Source: Thermoanaerobacter ethanolicus JW 200 (GTDB taxonomy: Bacteria; Bacillota; Thermoanaerobacteria; Thermoanaerobacterales; Thermoanaerobacteraceae). Taken from it: DNA of 64,000 bases. The stretch lies in the NCBI RefSeq assembly GCF_003722315.1, contig NZ_CP033580.1, positions 1,115,001 through 1,179,000 of the forward strand. The letters are read 5' to 3'. Below, piece by piece: positions 43,945-52,974 of the stretch. Position 1 is the stretch's first letter; the number at the start of each line of letters is the position of its first letter. Under the pieces are notes generated by a model. That model did not search any database and had not been told where the DNA came from. It saw only the letters and a list, made by a program, of their open reading frames with translations. Made by a program: the position numbers and the translations under genes.

Positions 43945-44121
43945 CTACTCGATTGGAACATAATAAGCACAATTTATTTTCATGTTTTCACTATTTAAAT
44001 TGTCTTTATTGTAGTTATCATCAACAAAACTATTGTTCTTTATCATTTGTGAGAGGTCAGATAAAGTGCATTTTCCTTCTTTTTGATAAATACAATCGGC
44101 TGTGCAATTTATATTAGTCAC
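43945..44121 (-). CDS. Small Cys-rich protein (DUF1540-like)
   Basis: A 58-residue protein beginning VTNINCTADCIYQKEGKCTL; Cys at 6, 10, 18 and near the end (NCAYY) suggest a small metal-binding or disulfide protein found in clostridia. GTG 44121 is preferred, 8 bases after GGGAGG; an earlier GTG overlaps that site. The last codons (Ile-Glu-stop) come from the 3' end of the intron: insertion changed the C-terminus. Without the intron the frame would run a few codons into the gatB terminator. Function unknown. Confidence 0.72.
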   Translation of the reverse strand: MTNINCTADCIYQKEGKCTLSDLSQMIKNNSFVDDNYNKDNLNSENMKINCAYYVPIE

Positions 44122-44300
44122 AGGTACCACCTCCCTTTTTTATTTTTCCTAAAACTCAAAAAACTAATCCATTTAACCGATACAATATATGTAATTACTA
44201 ATAAAGTTAAGAAATTGTAATGAGTTTGTAATCATTTTGTAATATTAATGTATTATGATATATTTAAAGTCGAATTTTTTCACAAAAAGGGGGGCTTTTA

Positions 44301-46070
44301 GTGAAAAAAATAGCATTATTTGTTGCAATGGTTGTAGCAATTTTAGCCTCATATAGTATAGCTTTTGCATATAAGAACACTATTTTAGTAGATGGAAAGC
44401 CTTTTTATTACAATGTTCCAGATATCACAATTAAAGTAGCTGGCCAAAATTTCGACACTGGAAAGACCCCGCCTTTGATTTTAAAAGACAGTACATTAAT
44501 TCCTGTGAGAGTAATCTCGGAAAAAGGATTCGGAGCTAAAGTAGAGTGGGATGACAAAACTAAATCTGTTACTATAACAAAAGATAAAACTGTTAGACTG
44601 ACTATTGGAAGTGACGTTGCCTTAGTTGATGGTAAAGAAGTTAAGTTAGTAGCTCCTGCGCGAATAATAGGAATTGGCAACGAAGGATATACATATATTC
44701 CTTTTAGGTTTTTGTTTGAAACTTTTGGCTACAAAGTAGAATGGGACCAAAAAAATTACCAAATAAATGCCGCCTCTCCACCTAAAATTGCAAATATAAC
44801 TAGCTTTACTACAAGTTATAATAACGGCGTATTTTCCGTAAATATCACAGCGGATAGTCCCATAAAGTATAGTCAAGGAGTTATAGAAGATCCAGGGAAT
44901 ATTAGAATTTATGTGGACATAGAAAATGCCATATGGGACAAAGGAAGAATAGATATACCAATTAATAAGAAAAGTCTTGTAAATGCAGTAATTGCACAGA
45001 ACCAAACACAACCTGTCCCTAAAGTACGGGCAGTGATATATTTAACAGATGTAGTTCCTTACAATATTACCAAATCGCAGGATAGTACCAATTTAACTAT
45101 TTCATTTGATATTGGTACAAGCTATGTAACAGGAATAAGTTTTGCAAAAGAAGGTGATTATGATAAAGTTATAATCAATTGCGATGCGGAGCAGTTTAAT
45201 ACTCAAAAAGTTGGAGATAATAAGATAGTTGTTGACATATCAGATGCTATTCTTAAAATGCCAGATGGAAGTAAAGCTGGTCAGATACCAGTGCAAGGAA
45301 ATGTTATAACGGCTATAAGGTATTCACAGTATAACAACGATACAGTGAGAGTGGTGGCAGATACTACTGGGAAAGCGGATTATTCTGTAAAAATACTCGA
45401 TAAAAACATTATAATGTTGGTCTTGAAGTCTCAGCCGAATGAAATGCCTCTTATTTACATAGATCCTGGCCATGGTGGAAGTGATCCTGGTGCGATAGGA
45501 GTAGGTGGTTTAAGAGAATCTGATGTAGTTTTAGGGATTGCTCTTAAGCTAAATAGCCTTCTCACAAAAGGTGGATTTAGAACTACGATGTCTAGAGATT
45601 CTGATGTATTTATAGACCTTGTTACTAGGTCACAAGAAGCGAACAATGCGGGAGCTGACGTATTTATAAGTATACACACCAATGCTTTTGGGACTCCAAC
45701 TCCTAAAGGCACAGAAATATGGTATTATCCAAATGGATACAAGGGAGACACAAGAGACAACAAGACTTTTGCTCAAATCATCCATGACAACTTAATGAAA
45801 GAGATAAACACTGTAGACAGAGGGCTTAAAGAAGGGCCTAATTTGTCAGTGTTAAACAAAACAAAAATGCCGGCAATACTTATCGAAACAGCTTTTATAA
45901 CCAATCCTGATGATGCAGCTTTGCTTCAGGACGATGCCTTCCAATGGAAAGTAGCTCAAGGAATATATAATGGCATTGTAGAATATTTTAAAAAATTAAA
46001 AGAGGGATCTATCTCTGCAACTGTTTCTAATTCTGTATATGATACAAATAATACAAATAGCAATCCATAA
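44301..46070 (+). CDS. Secreted N-acetylmuramoyl-L-alanine amidase
   Basis: A 589-residue exported wall hydrolase. A signal peptide (KKIALFVAMVVAILASYSIAFA, split at VVAI) is followed by a copper amine oxidase-like N domain (about 35-150, twice the VPVRVISEKG type strand), one or two AMIN domains (about 165-370) for wall targeting, and an Amidase_3 domain from 380. The zinc site includes YIDPGHGGSDPGA, DVFISIHTNAF and ILIETAFITNP. It cuts the peptide stem from muramic acid. GTG start, GGGGGGC ribosome site. A TATTAT box near 44251 is the likely -10. Confidence 0.93.
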   Translation: MKKIALFVAMVVAILASYSIAFAYKNTILVDGKPFYYNVPDITIKVAGQNFDTGKTPPLILKDSTLIPVRVISEKGFGAKVEWDDKTKSVTITKDKTVRLTIGSDVALVDGKEVKLVAPARIIGIGNEGYTYIPFRFLFETFGYKVEWDQKNYQINAASPPKIANITSFTTSYNNGVFSVNITADSPIKYSQGVIEDPGNIRIYVDIENAIWDKGRIDIPINKKSLVNAVIAQNQTQPVPKVRAVIYLTDVVPYNITKSQDSTNLTISFDIGTSYVTGISFAKEGDYDKVIINCDAEQFNTQKVGDNKIVVDISDAILKMPDGSKAGQIPVQGNVITAIRYSQYNNDTVRVVADTTGKADYSVKILDKNIIMLVLKSQPNEMPLIYIDPGHGGSDPGAIGVGGLRESDVVLGIALKLNSLLTKGGFRTTMSRDSDVFIDLVTRSQEANNAGADVFISIHTNAFGTPTPKGTEIWYYPNGYKGDTRDNKTFAQIIHDNLMKEINTVDRGLKEGPNLSVLNKTKMPAILIETAFITNPDDAALLQDDAFQWKVAQGIYNGIVEYFKKLKEGSISATVSNSVYDTNNTNSNP

Positions 46071-46341
46071 TTTATCTGTTTTTTTAAACCAGGTCAGACT
46101 GTAGACAAATTTTCGTAAAGGAGATATTTTGCATAAGGAGCGACTTGTTACAAAGCGGTAACAAAACTTAGCAAGACCGAGGGTGGAGGCAGGGCCGAAG
46201 CCATGGATGGCGGAGGCGGGCACCTTAAGGCATGGATGCCGATTGTGCCCGGTACCCTGCCGGAGCCTGAAGGTCGAGCTTTTAGTTTTGTCGCTTTGGA
46301 ACATCGGAGCGACGATGCAAAATATCTCCTTTGAATATTTT

Positions 46342-47837
46342 GGTTCTTTGTCAATAGTTGGGGTGGGTATTTTTTTCTGAATGCCCACCTATAAATTTTA
46401 TAACAAGAAATATTTGTTAAATTATGTTAGTTATGATAAAAGATATAGCTAGAAGTATGGGTGGATATTTATCTATGTCTTTTCATCAAAGCTCTATAAT
46501 ATCCTTGAATATCCTTTATCACTAAAAATAGCATTGCATCAAGCATTGCAATATAATATCCTTTTCCTGAATCGATAAAAATTTCTATAGCCATATGCAA
46601 GCCTTTTTAGTACTTTAATTTTATTATTGTAACCTTCTGTTACAGAATTAGTGTAAGGTATATCAAAGGCATTTGTTATTTCTTCAAACCAACGGTTAAA
46701 TACTTGCACACATCTTTTAAATTCATCAATTTTGCTTTCTTTAGCTAACTGTATCCATCTTTTTAATTCTATTTTTGCCTCCTTTGAATTTTTGCATTTT
46801 AATACTTTATCATTAAATTCTTCTTTTAAAAGGTATGCTATCCTTAAGTCGTCACTGTACCAGAACATTACTTCCAATTCTTCTTTTTGTTCTGTTGTTA
46901 AAGTATCATATTTTGCAAGAAGTAGCTTACGGCTTCTTTTGAAATATTTTCTTTTATTGTCTGGTAGCTCTTTTTGTATTCTCTTTCTTACATTTTCTAT
47001 CGCCCAATATATGTACCTTGTAAAATGAAATTTGTCTATTGCTATTTTAGCTCCTTTGAAATATGTTTTTACTGTATCTGAAAAAGGCCTCCACATGTCT
47101 ATAATAACCCACTTTACTTTATTCCTGTCTTTAAATCTTTTGAAATATTCACTTAAATTCTCTTGTTTTCTGTCTTTTAAAATATCTAATATTTTTCTTT
47201 CTTTTGGGTCTACAATAATGCAATGATATTTCCTGCCTCCAGAGTTCCCTTTGAATTCGTCTATACTGATAACTTCCGGTAATGTTTTATAATCAGGTTC
47301 TACTCCTATTGTGTCTAAAAGTCTCATCACAGTCGTAATTGATACTCCTGTAACTTCAGATATATCTTTCATGCTTTGTTGTTTTTTTAGTTGTTGTAGT
47401 ATGTAAATAGATAATCTGTTGGTCATTCTATGATAGCGCGGCAGAAAGTCTATATGTTCATAGAACTTCTTGCCACAGTGGCGACAAACGTATCTCCTCT
47501 TTTTTAGTACTATCACTGTTGGTTTCCCGAATAGCGGTACATCTTTTATCCTTTGTACTCTATAATCATGAATCTTAGATGTTATTTCCCTACATCTTGG
47601 ACAAATATGTGGTTTCTGTTTCATCTTAATATGCAGTTCTATTCTGTTGTCATTTTCTATAACACCTTCCCAAATTATCTCTTCAGATTCTAGGAAATTT
47701 GTGATATAATTACCTTGCACTTATTCTGATGCCTCCTTTTTAGATTGTTTTTTCCACTTCTATTATAGCAGGCATTCAGAATAAGTGCTCTATTTTTATT
47801 CTTTTCTCCCCTACACCCCAACATTTATTATAGAACC
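46342..47837 (-). mobile_element. ISL3-family insertion sequence, copy 1
   Basis: 1496 bp with terminal inverted repeats GGTTCTTTGTCAATAGTTGGGG and GGTTCTATAATAAATGTTGGGG (each read from its end; first 16 bases GGTTCTTTGTCAATAG). The 8-base target repeat AATATTTT is at 46334-46341 and 47838-47845. One intact transposase. It appears identical to the copy at 51200. Confidence 0.93.
46539..47720 (-). CDS. ISL3-family transposase (copy 1)
   Basis: A 393-residue DDE transposase. An N-terminal zinc ribbon (CPRC near residue 37 and CRHCGKKFY near 78) leads into a helix-turn-helix (MKDISEVTGVSITTVMRLL, split at VTGVS) and the DDE domain with ISIDEFKG, VIIDMWRPF and the final Glu in SVTEGYNNKIK. Starts at GTG 47720, about 10 bases after AGGAGG. 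Intact and probably active. Confidence 0.93.
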   Translation of the reverse strand: MQGNYITNFLESEEIIWEGVIENDNRIELHIKMKQKPHICPRCREITSKIHDYRVQRIKDVPLFGKPTVIVLKKRRYVCRHCGKKFYEHIDFLPRYHRMTNRLSIYILQQLKKQQSMKDISEVTGVSITTVMRLLDTIGVEPDYKTLPEVISIDEFKGNSGGRKYHCIIVDPKERKILDILKDRKQENLSEYFKRFKDRNKVKWVIIDMWRPFSDTVKTYFKGAKIAIDKFHFTRYIYWAIENVRKRIQKELPDNKRKYFKRSRKLLLAKYDTLTTEQKEELEVMFWYSDDLRIAYLLKEEFNDKVLKCKNSKEAKIELKRWIQLAKESKIDEFKRCVQVFNRWFEEITNAFDIPYTNSVTEGYNNKIKVLKRLAYGYRNFYRFRKRILYCNA

Positions 47838-47860
47838 AATATTTTTTAACTTTGTCAACA

Positions 47861-47892
47861 AAAAAATCTGGATTTTTAAACCAGATTTTTTT
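47861..47892 (+). terminator. Terminator flanking copy D
   Basis: AAAAAATCTGG/CCAGATTTTTT with a short loop and T-run; it works in either direction. Confidence 0.8.
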
Positions 47893-48009
47893 GTCTTTAT
47901 GTTCTTGTAAAATATTAATAAAGGTTTTAAAATAATATTGAGCGATAAAAACAATAAAGCAGAATAAATTAACTTTAAACTATTTTTATTAAATGAAAGG
48001 GTTGAAGAA

Positions 48010-48795
48010 ATGAACAGGATTGATGGAAGAGAATTTAATGAACTGAGACCTATAAAAATTACGAGAAATTTTAATAAGTTTGCTGAAGGTTCAGTGCTAA
48101 TTGAGATGGGAAACACAAAAGTCATTTGCACTGCCTCCATTGAGGATAAGGTACCTCCATTTCAAAAAGGTACAGGTAAGGGTTGGATAACCAGTGAGTA
48201 TGGTATGTTGCCAAGAGCAACTGAAACAAGGAATCCAAGAGAAGTAACTAAAGGAAGACCTAGTGGAAGGACTATGGAAATACAGCGGCTTATAGGCCGT
48301 TCTTTAAGGTCTGTAGTGGATTTGGATGTGTTAGGAGAAAAGACTATATGGATAGATTGCGATGTTATACAAGCAGATGGGGGTACAAGAACAGCTTCTA
48401 TTACAGGCTCATTTATAGCATTGGCAGATGCACTTAACAAATTGGTAGAAAAAGGTGACATCCCTAAGATTCCTTTGAAAGGTTTTGTTGCGGCTGTAAG
48501 TGTAGGAATTGTGGAGGGAAATGAGCTTTTAGATTTATCCTTTCAAGAAGATTCGAATGCATTAGTAGATATGAATGTAGTTATGACAGACAAAGGAGAA
48601 ATTGTAGAAATACAGGGAACAGGTGAAGGTGGACCATTTACAAAGCAGAATTTGACAGACCTTTTAAGCCTTGCAGAATATGGGATTGAACAGATTATCA
48701 AAATTCAAAAAGAAGTTCTTTCAGATATTGTAGATAAAATAGGAGTTGATTCAGTTGAAAATAATAATAGCAACCCACAATCCTCACAAAACTGA
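48010..48795 (+). CDS. rph: Ribonuclease PH
   Basis: A 261-residue phosphorolytic 3'-5' exoribonuclease trimming tRNA 3' ends. [15 protein letters not shown] at the start, [33 protein letters not shown] and [15 protein letters not shown] are family motifs. The C-terminus overlaps rdgB by 41 bases and is low-complexity ([11 protein letters not shown]). Nine tRNA genes lie 1.3 kb downstream. Confidence 0.97.
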   Translation: MNRIDGREFNELRPIKITRNFNKFAEGSVLIEMGNTKVICTASIEDKVPPFQKGTGKGWITSEYGMLPRATETRNPREVTKGRPSGRTMEIQRLIGRSLRSVVDLDVLGEKTIWIDCDVIQADGGTRTASITGSFIALADALNKLVEKGDIPKIPLKGFVAAVSVGIVEGNELLDLSFQEDSNALVDMNVVMTDKGEIVEIQGTGEGGPFTKQNLTDLLSLAEYGIEQIIKIQKEVLSDIVDKIGVDSVENNNSNPQSSQN

Positions 48796-49351
48796 AGAAA
48801 TAAAAAATTTTTTTAAAGGCTATCCTGTTGAAATTTATTCTATGGCAGACTTGGGTATAAAAGAAGACATAGAAGAGACAGGAAATACGATTGAAGAAAA
48901 TGCTCTTATCAAGGCTCGCTTTTTAAAAGAAAAGGTTGATGGAATTGTTATAGCTGACGATACAGGATTGTTTGTGGAGCATTTAAATGGACAACCTGGA
49001 GTATATTCAGCAAGATTTGCTGGTGAAAATGCTACCTATGAAGATAACAACAAAAAATTATTAAAACTATTAGAGGGTGTTCCTTACGAAAAAAGAAAAG
49101 CTTATTTTAAGACAGTAATAGCAGTGGTAGAAAGGGAAAAAGAAACTTTATTAGAAGGCAAATTAGAAGGGCACATTTTAGATCATCCTCGAGGGAAAAA
49201 TGGTTTTGGATATGACCCAGTTTTTTATGTCGATAATTTAGGAAAGAGTTTGGCAGAACTTACTATGGAAGAAAAAAATAAGATAAGTCATAGAGCTGAT
49301 GCTCTTATGAAGTTAAAAAATTATATTTTAAAACGTCTGGAGGAAAAATAA
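48755..49351 (+). CDS. rdgB: XTP/dITP diphosphatase (house-cleaning pyrophosphatase)
   Basis: A 198-residue enzyme removing non-canonical purine triphosphates. [15 protein letters not shown] at the start (usual ATxNxgK), [23 protein letters not shown] (split at LFVEH) and [11 protein letters not shown] near the end. TTG 48755 is chosen, 9 bases after AGGAG; TTG 48746 is too close. Overlap with rph and a 0-base gap to the next gene suggest one transcript. Confidence 0.95.
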   Translation: MKIIIATHNPHKTEEIKNFFKGYPVEIYSMADLGIKEDIEETGNTIEENALIKARFLKEKVDGIVIADDTGLFVEHLNGQPGVYSARFAGENATYEDNNKKLLKLLEGVPYEKRKAYFKTVIAVVEREKETLLEGKLEGHILDHPRGKNGFGYDPVFYVDNLGKSLAELTMEEKNKISHRADALMKLKNYILKRLEEK

Positions 49352-49852
49352 ATGGTTTTAGCAGTTATTAGCGACACACATGGTATATTTGCGCTGGTTA
49401 GGAAAAAATTGCGGGAGCTTAAAGGAATAGATTATCTTATTCATTTAGGAGATAATGCTTCAGATGCTATTCAATTATCTCAAGAGTTTGGGATTCCATT
49501 AGAGTATGTTAAAGGGAATTGTGATTTCCCTACAAAAGATGAATTGGAGAAAGTAATTGAAACAGAAGGCCAAAAAATCTTGTTAACTCATGGACACAGA
49601 TATTATGTTAAATACGAGTATCAAACGATTTTAGATAGAGGAAGAGAATTGGGAGTAAATGCTGTATTTTTTGGCCATACTCATATTCCTATGATTTCAA
49701 AACATGAAGATATTTTACTTTTAAATCCAGGCAGTCCTTCTTTGCCAAGAGAAGGTGCAAAAAAAACTATAGCATTAGTGACAATTGATAAGACTGGTAT
49801 ATTCCCAAGATTAGTGAATTTAGAAGAAGTCTCAGTGCTAAAAGAAGCATAG
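49352..49852 (+). CDS. Metallophosphoesterase (YfcE/MJ0936 type)
   Basis: A 166-residue calcineurin-like phosphodiesterase. All metal ligand blocks are visible: ISDTHG, HLGDNAS, GNCDFP, LTHGHRY, GHTHIP. Physiological substrate of the family is unsettled. It starts right after the rdgB stop; rph-rdgB-yfcE is a common clostridial string. Confidence 0.93.
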   Translation: MVLAVISDTHGIFALVRKKLRELKGIDYLIHLGDNASDAIQLSQEFGIPLEYVKGNCDFPTKDELEKVIETEGQKILLTHGHRYYVKYEYQTILDRGRELGVNAVFFGHTHIPMISKHEDILLLNPGSPSLPREGAKKTIALVTIDKTGIFPRLVNLEEVSVLKEA

Positions 49853-49854
49853 AA

Positions 49855-49894
49855 AACGTAAGAGTGGGGAATTACCCCCTCTTATGTTTTCTAT
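49855..49894 (+). terminator. Terminator of rph-rdgB-yfcE
   Basis: AAAACGTAAGAGTGGGG pairs with CCCCCTCTTATGTTTT (one G-T pair), with a 5-base loop; the tail is T-rich. Confidence 0.82.
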
Positions 49895-49931
49895 ACAATT
49901 TAATCCAAAAAAAATTTTTAAAACGAGGTGT

Positions 49932-49960
49932 TGACAAAGATAAAGGCATCTGATATAATC
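49932..49960 (+). promoter_or_regulatory. Promoter of the tRNA cluster
   Basis: Consensus TTGACA (49932-49937), 17 bases, TATAAT (49955-49960), 69 bases before the first tRNA. Confidence 0.88.
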
Positions 49961-50029
49961 TAAAAATGTCAGACGGATTAAGAAACAAGCAAGGAAAATT
50001 CTTCTGAAATCTCAAGTAAGTTAACACAT

Positions 50030-50103
50030 GCGGGTGTAGCTCAATGGTAGAGCCCCAGCCTTCCAAGCTGGTTACGTGGGTTCGATTCCCATCACCCGCT
50101 CCA
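50030..50103 (+). tRNA. tRNA-Gly (TCC)
   Basis: 74 bases with CCA; GCGGGTG/CACCCGC acceptor; anticodon loop CTTCCAA. Confidence 0.97.
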
Positions 50104-50107
50104 ATAT

Positions 50108-50184
50108 GCGCCTGTAGCTCAGTTGGATAGAGCAACGGCCTTCTAAGCCGTGTGTCGGGAGTTCGAATCTCTCCAGGCGCACCA
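50108..50184 (+). tRNA. tRNA-Arg (TCT)
   Basis: 77 bases with CCA; GCGCCTG/CAGGCGC acceptor; anticodon loop CTTCTAA. Confidence 0.97.
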
Positions 50185-50194
50185 TTTATTGTGT

Positions 50195-50272
50195 GGTGGA
50201 TATAGTTCAGTTGGTTAGAGCGCCAGATTGTGGCTCTGGAGGTCGTGGGTTCAAGTCCCACTATCCACCCCA
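50195..50272 (+). tRNA. tRNA-His (GTG)
   Basis: Acceptor GTGGATA/TATCCAC with an encoded extra G (50195) opposite the C discriminator, as required for tRNA-His; anticodon loop TTGTGGC; ends CCA. Confidence 0.97.
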
Positions 50273-50275
50273 TGC

Positions 50276-50350
50276 TGGGATGTAGCCAAGTGGTAAGGCA
50301 CCAGACTTTGACTCTGGCATTCGTAGGTTCGAATCCTGCCATCCCAGCCA
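50276..50350 (+). tRNA. tRNA-Gln (TTG)
   Basis: 75 bases with CCA; TGGGATG/CATCCCA acceptor; anticodon loop CTTTGAC. Confidence 0.97.
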
Positions 50351-50357
50351 ATTATGT

Positions 50358-50433
50358 GACCCATTAGCTCAGGAGGTAGAGCACCTGCCTTTTAAGCAGG
50401 GTGTCCCGCGTTCGAGTCGCGGATGGGTCACCA
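50358..50433 (+). tRNA. tRNA-Lys (TTT)
   Basis: 76 bases with CCA; GACCCAT/ATGGGTC acceptor; anticodon loop CTTTTAA. Confidence 0.97.
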
Positions 50434-50466
50434 GTTTTAAAGAGAAAAGTGAGGGCCTGAATTTGT

Positions 50467-50553
50467 GCGGGAGTGGCGGAATTGGCAGACGCGCTAGATT
50501 CAGGTTCTAGTGCCTAAAGTGGCATATGGGTTCAAGTCCCTTCTCCCGCACCA
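50467..50553 (+). tRNA. tRNA-Leu (CAG)
   Basis: 87 bases with a long variable arm (class II) and CCA; GCGGGAG/CTCCCGC acceptor; anticodon loop TTCAGGT. Confidence 0.97.
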
Positions 50554-50560
50554 TATAGAT

Positions 50561-50636
50561 GCGGACATAGCTCAGTTGGTAGAGCATCACCTTGCCAAGG
50601 TGAGGGTCGCGAGTTCGAGTCTCGTTGTCCGCTCCA
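50561..50636 (+). tRNA. tRNA-Gly (GCC)
   Basis: 76 bases with CCA; GCGGACA/TGTCCGC acceptor; anticodon loop TTGCCAA. Confidence 0.97.
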
Positions 50637-50650
50637 TTTTAATTATGTAT

Positions 50651-50727
50651 GCGCCCTTAGCTCAGTTGGATAGAGTGACAGGCTTCGAACCTGGAGGTCG
50701 TGGGTTCAAATCCTACAGGGCGCACCA
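50651..50727 (+). tRNA. tRNA-Arg (TCG)
   Basis: 77 bases with CCA; GCGCCCT/AGGGCGC acceptor; anticodon loop CTTCGAA. A TCG anticodon reads CGA/CGG and complements the TCT and CCT tRNA-Arg genes in this window. Confidence 0.95.
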
Positions 50728-50765
50728 GAGAAGAAAAAGCCAAATATATAACAACGGTTCTACGT

Positions 50766-50841
<76 letters not shown>

Positions 50842-50859
50842 GTATTTATGCGAAGTTTA

Positions 50860-50890
50860 AGGGTATCGATAAAATGTCGATACCTTTTTT
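50860..50890 (+). terminator. Terminator of the tRNA cluster
   Basis: GGTATCGA/TCGATACC hairpin followed by a T-run. Confidence 0.9.
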
Positions 50891-50986
50891 GTATGCGAAA
50901 TTAAGGATTTTCTCCTTATGTTGGGGTCCACTAATTTTTTCTGCTATTCTTTCGGCTTAGAACTTTTCCTTGTCTAAAACTGTGGA

Positions 50987-51097
50987 TACAGAGCTTACTA
51001 TAATGCTTATGATGCTCAGAAACCTCAAAAAGAGCTTATACTTCATAGCGATTTGAGGTCACAATATACAAGTACTAAATTTGAAGAACTTATCTAA
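50987..51097 (+). pseudogene. IS3-family transposase fragment (C-terminal piece)
   Basis: A 36-codon open stretch ending at TAA 51095-51097 reads YRAYYNAYDAQKPQ and ILHSDLRSQYTSTKFEELI, the end of the integrase core of IS3-type OrfB proteins (usual HSDxGxQYTS). There is no start, and both sides are unrelated sequence, so it is debris. Confidence 0.7.
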
Positions 51098-51153
51098 AGG
51101 TAACATAAAGGGGGCATTTAGAAAATACCTACCCCAGCTCTTGACAAAGAACC
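51098..51153 (-). mobile_element. End remnant of another ISL3-type element
   Basis: Bases 51122-51153 match the inverted left end of the ISL3 copies at 29 of 32 positions (ACCCC...TTGACAAAGAACC), and a few more similar bases (GGGGCATTTAG) lie inside. The rest of that element is missing. It points the opposite way to the intact copy 46 bases on. Confidence 0.7.
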
Positions 51154-51199
51154 CAATGAGGTGGAATTGGTTAAACAATTTTCTGATTTTTTTTTTTTT

Positions 51200-52695
51200 G
51201 GTTCTTTGTCAATAGTTGGGGTGGGTATTTTTTTCTGAATGCCCACCTATAAATTTTATAACAAGAAATATTTGTTAAATTATGTTAGTTATGATAAAAG
51301 ATATAGCTAGAAGTATGGGTGGATATTTATCTATGTCTTTTCATCAAAGCTCTATAATATCCTTGAATATCCTTTATCACTAAAAATAGCATTGCATCAA
51401 GCATTGCAATATAATATCCTTTTCCTGAATCGATAAAAATTTCTATAGCCATATGCAAGCCTTTTTAGTACTTTAATTTTATTATTGTAACCTTCTGTTA
51501 CAGAATTAGTGTAAGGTATATCAAAGGCATTTGTTATTTCTTCAAACCAACGGTTAAATACTTGCACACATCTTTTAAATTCATCAATTTTGCTTTCTTT
51601 AGCTAACTGTATCCATCTTTTTAATTCTATTTTTGCCTCCTTTGAATTTTTGCATTTTAATACTTTATCATTAAATTCTTCTTTTAAAAGGTATGCTATC
51701 CTTAAGTCGTCACTGTACCAGAACATTACTTCCAATTCTTCTTTTTGTTCTGTTGTTAAAGTATCATATTTTGCAAGAAGTAGCTTACGGCTTCTTTTGA
51801 AATATTTTCTTTTATTGTCTGGTAGCTCTTTTTGTATTCTCTTTCTTACATTTTCTATCGCCCAATATATGTACCTTGTAAAATGAAATTTGTCTATTGC
51901 TATTTTAGCTCCTTTGAAATATGTTTTTACTGTATCTGAAAAAGGCCTCCACATGTCTATAATAACCCACTTTACTTTATTCCTGTCTTTAAATCTTTTG
52001 AAATATTCACTTAAATTCTCTTGTTTTCTGTCTTTTAAAATATCTAATATTTTTCTTTCTTTTGGGTCTACAATAATGCAATGATATTTCCTGCCTCCAG
52101 AGTTCCCTTTGAATTCGTCTATACTGATAACTTCCGGTAATGTTTTATAATCAGGTTCTACTCCTATTGTGTCTAAAAGTCTCATCACAGTCGTAATTGA
52201 TACTCCTGTAACTTCAGATATATCTTTCATGCTTTGTTGTTTTTTTAGTTGTTGTAGTATGTAAATAGATAATCTGTTGGTCATTCTATGATAGCGCGGC
52301 AGAAAGTCTATATGTTCATAGAACTTCTTGCCACAGTGGCGACAAACGTATCTCCTCTTTTTTAGTACTATCACTGTTGGTTTCCCGAATAGCGGTACAT
52401 CTTTTATCCTTTGTACTCTATAATCATGAATCTTAGATGTTATTTCCCTACATCTTGGACAAATATGTGGTTTCTGTTTCATCTTAATATGCAGTTCTAT
52501 TCTGTTGTCATTTTCTATAACACCTTCCCAAATTATCTCTTCAGATTCTAGGAAATTTGTGATATAATTACCTTGCACTTATTCTGATGCCTCCTTTTTA
52601 GATTGTTTTTTCCACTTCTATTATAGCAGGCATTCAGAATAAGTGCTCTATTTTTATTCTTTTCTCCCCTACACCCCAACATTTATTATAGAACC
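51200..52695 (-). mobile_element. ISL3-family insertion sequence, copy 2
   Basis: 1496 bp, same ends and apparently the same sequence as copy 1. It is preceded by a run of about 14 T and followed by ACAAAACA, so no 8-base target repeat is present. That points to a deletion or recombination at one side, or loss of the duplication. Confidence 0.92.
51397..52578 (-). CDS. ISL3-family transposase (copy 2)
   Basis: A 393-residue protein identical in translation to the transposase at 46539-47720, with the same GTG start and AGGAGG site. Intact zinc ribbon, helix-turn-helix and DDE residues. The absence of any difference implies recent transposition or gene conversion. Confidence 0.93.
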   Translation of the reverse strand: MQGNYITNFLESEEIIWEGVIENDNRIELHIKMKQKPHICPRCREITSKIHDYRVQRIKDVPLFGKPTVIVLKKRRYVCRHCGKKFYEHIDFLPRYHRMTNRLSIYILQQLKKQQSMKDISEVTGVSITTVMRLLDTIGVEPDYKTLPEVISIDEFKGNSGGRKYHCIIVDPKERKILDILKDRKQENLSEYFKRFKDRNKVKWVIIDMWRPFSDTVKTYFKGAKIAIDKFHFTRYIYWAIENVRKRIQKELPDNKRKYFKRSRKLLLAKYDTLTTEQKEELEVMFWYSDDLRIAYLLKEEFNDKVLKCKNSKEAKIELKRWIQLAKESKIDEFKRCVQVFNRWFEEITNAFDIPYTNSVTEGYNNKIKVLKRLAYGYRNFYRFRKRILYCNA

Positions 52696-52974
52696 ACAAA
52701 ACAAAGCCCAATATTGTTTGACCCCCATTCAATTTGTTTTTAAACATTTATCAAGATAATAAGGGCGAGAAAAGTGGATATCCACGTTCCCTGCAAGCTT
52801 TGATTTTTCGAGTTTTACCACAATAAGGACAACGGAAGATGGCAATTTTAGAATAATAAGTTTTGGAGTTAATAGATAATAGTCGCTTGGAGCTTACAAG
52901 GAGGTAGAAGATATCTTTGAATATAAAGTATCCATTAATATTCATTGGGGTGCCTAACACGCGGGGGTGTTTTT
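52696..52974. other. Non-coding gap with probable IS debris
   Basis: On the minus strand a short open stretch around 52751-52870 reads FRCPYCGKTRKIKACRERG, a Cys-pair zinc-ribbon pattern like that at the start of some transposases, with no start codon supported by a ribosome site. I treat it as a relic. The promoter of the next gene is not obvious; CGCGGGGGTG directly before 52975 is its ribosome site. Confidence 0.45.

Larger units (their letters stand above)
40379..43953 (+). mobile_element. Group IIC intron, second copy, split by an IS110 element
   Basis: Matches the intron at 1941 with few differences and also starts just after a terminator T-run. One base pair differs on both sides of a helix (GGGGT/ACCCC there, GGGAT/ATCCC here at about 40541-40590), which keeps the pairing. 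A 1.66-kb IS110-type element lies inside the reverse transcriptase gene, between 41448 and 43106. The intron's end abuts the small gene at 43945. Confidence 0.9.
46095..47860 (-). repeat. Terminator-flanked structured element, copy D, interrupted by ISL3
   Basis: Inverted relative to the other copies. Most of it is at 46095-46341 and the last 15 bases at 47846-47860; the ISL3 element lies between, inside the run AATATTTT. Without the IS it is about 262 bp. A hairpin with ATCTG...CCAGGT (46074-46094) precedes it and the related terminator ATCTGG/CCAGAT with T-run follows (47861-47892), so this copy too is bracketed by a duplicated terminator, now diverged on the amidase side. Confidence 0.8.

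Noticed and set aside
46732-47226. Plus-strand frames inside the ISL3 element (also at 51590-52084)
   Set aside because: They oppose the transposase gene and have no ribosome sites.
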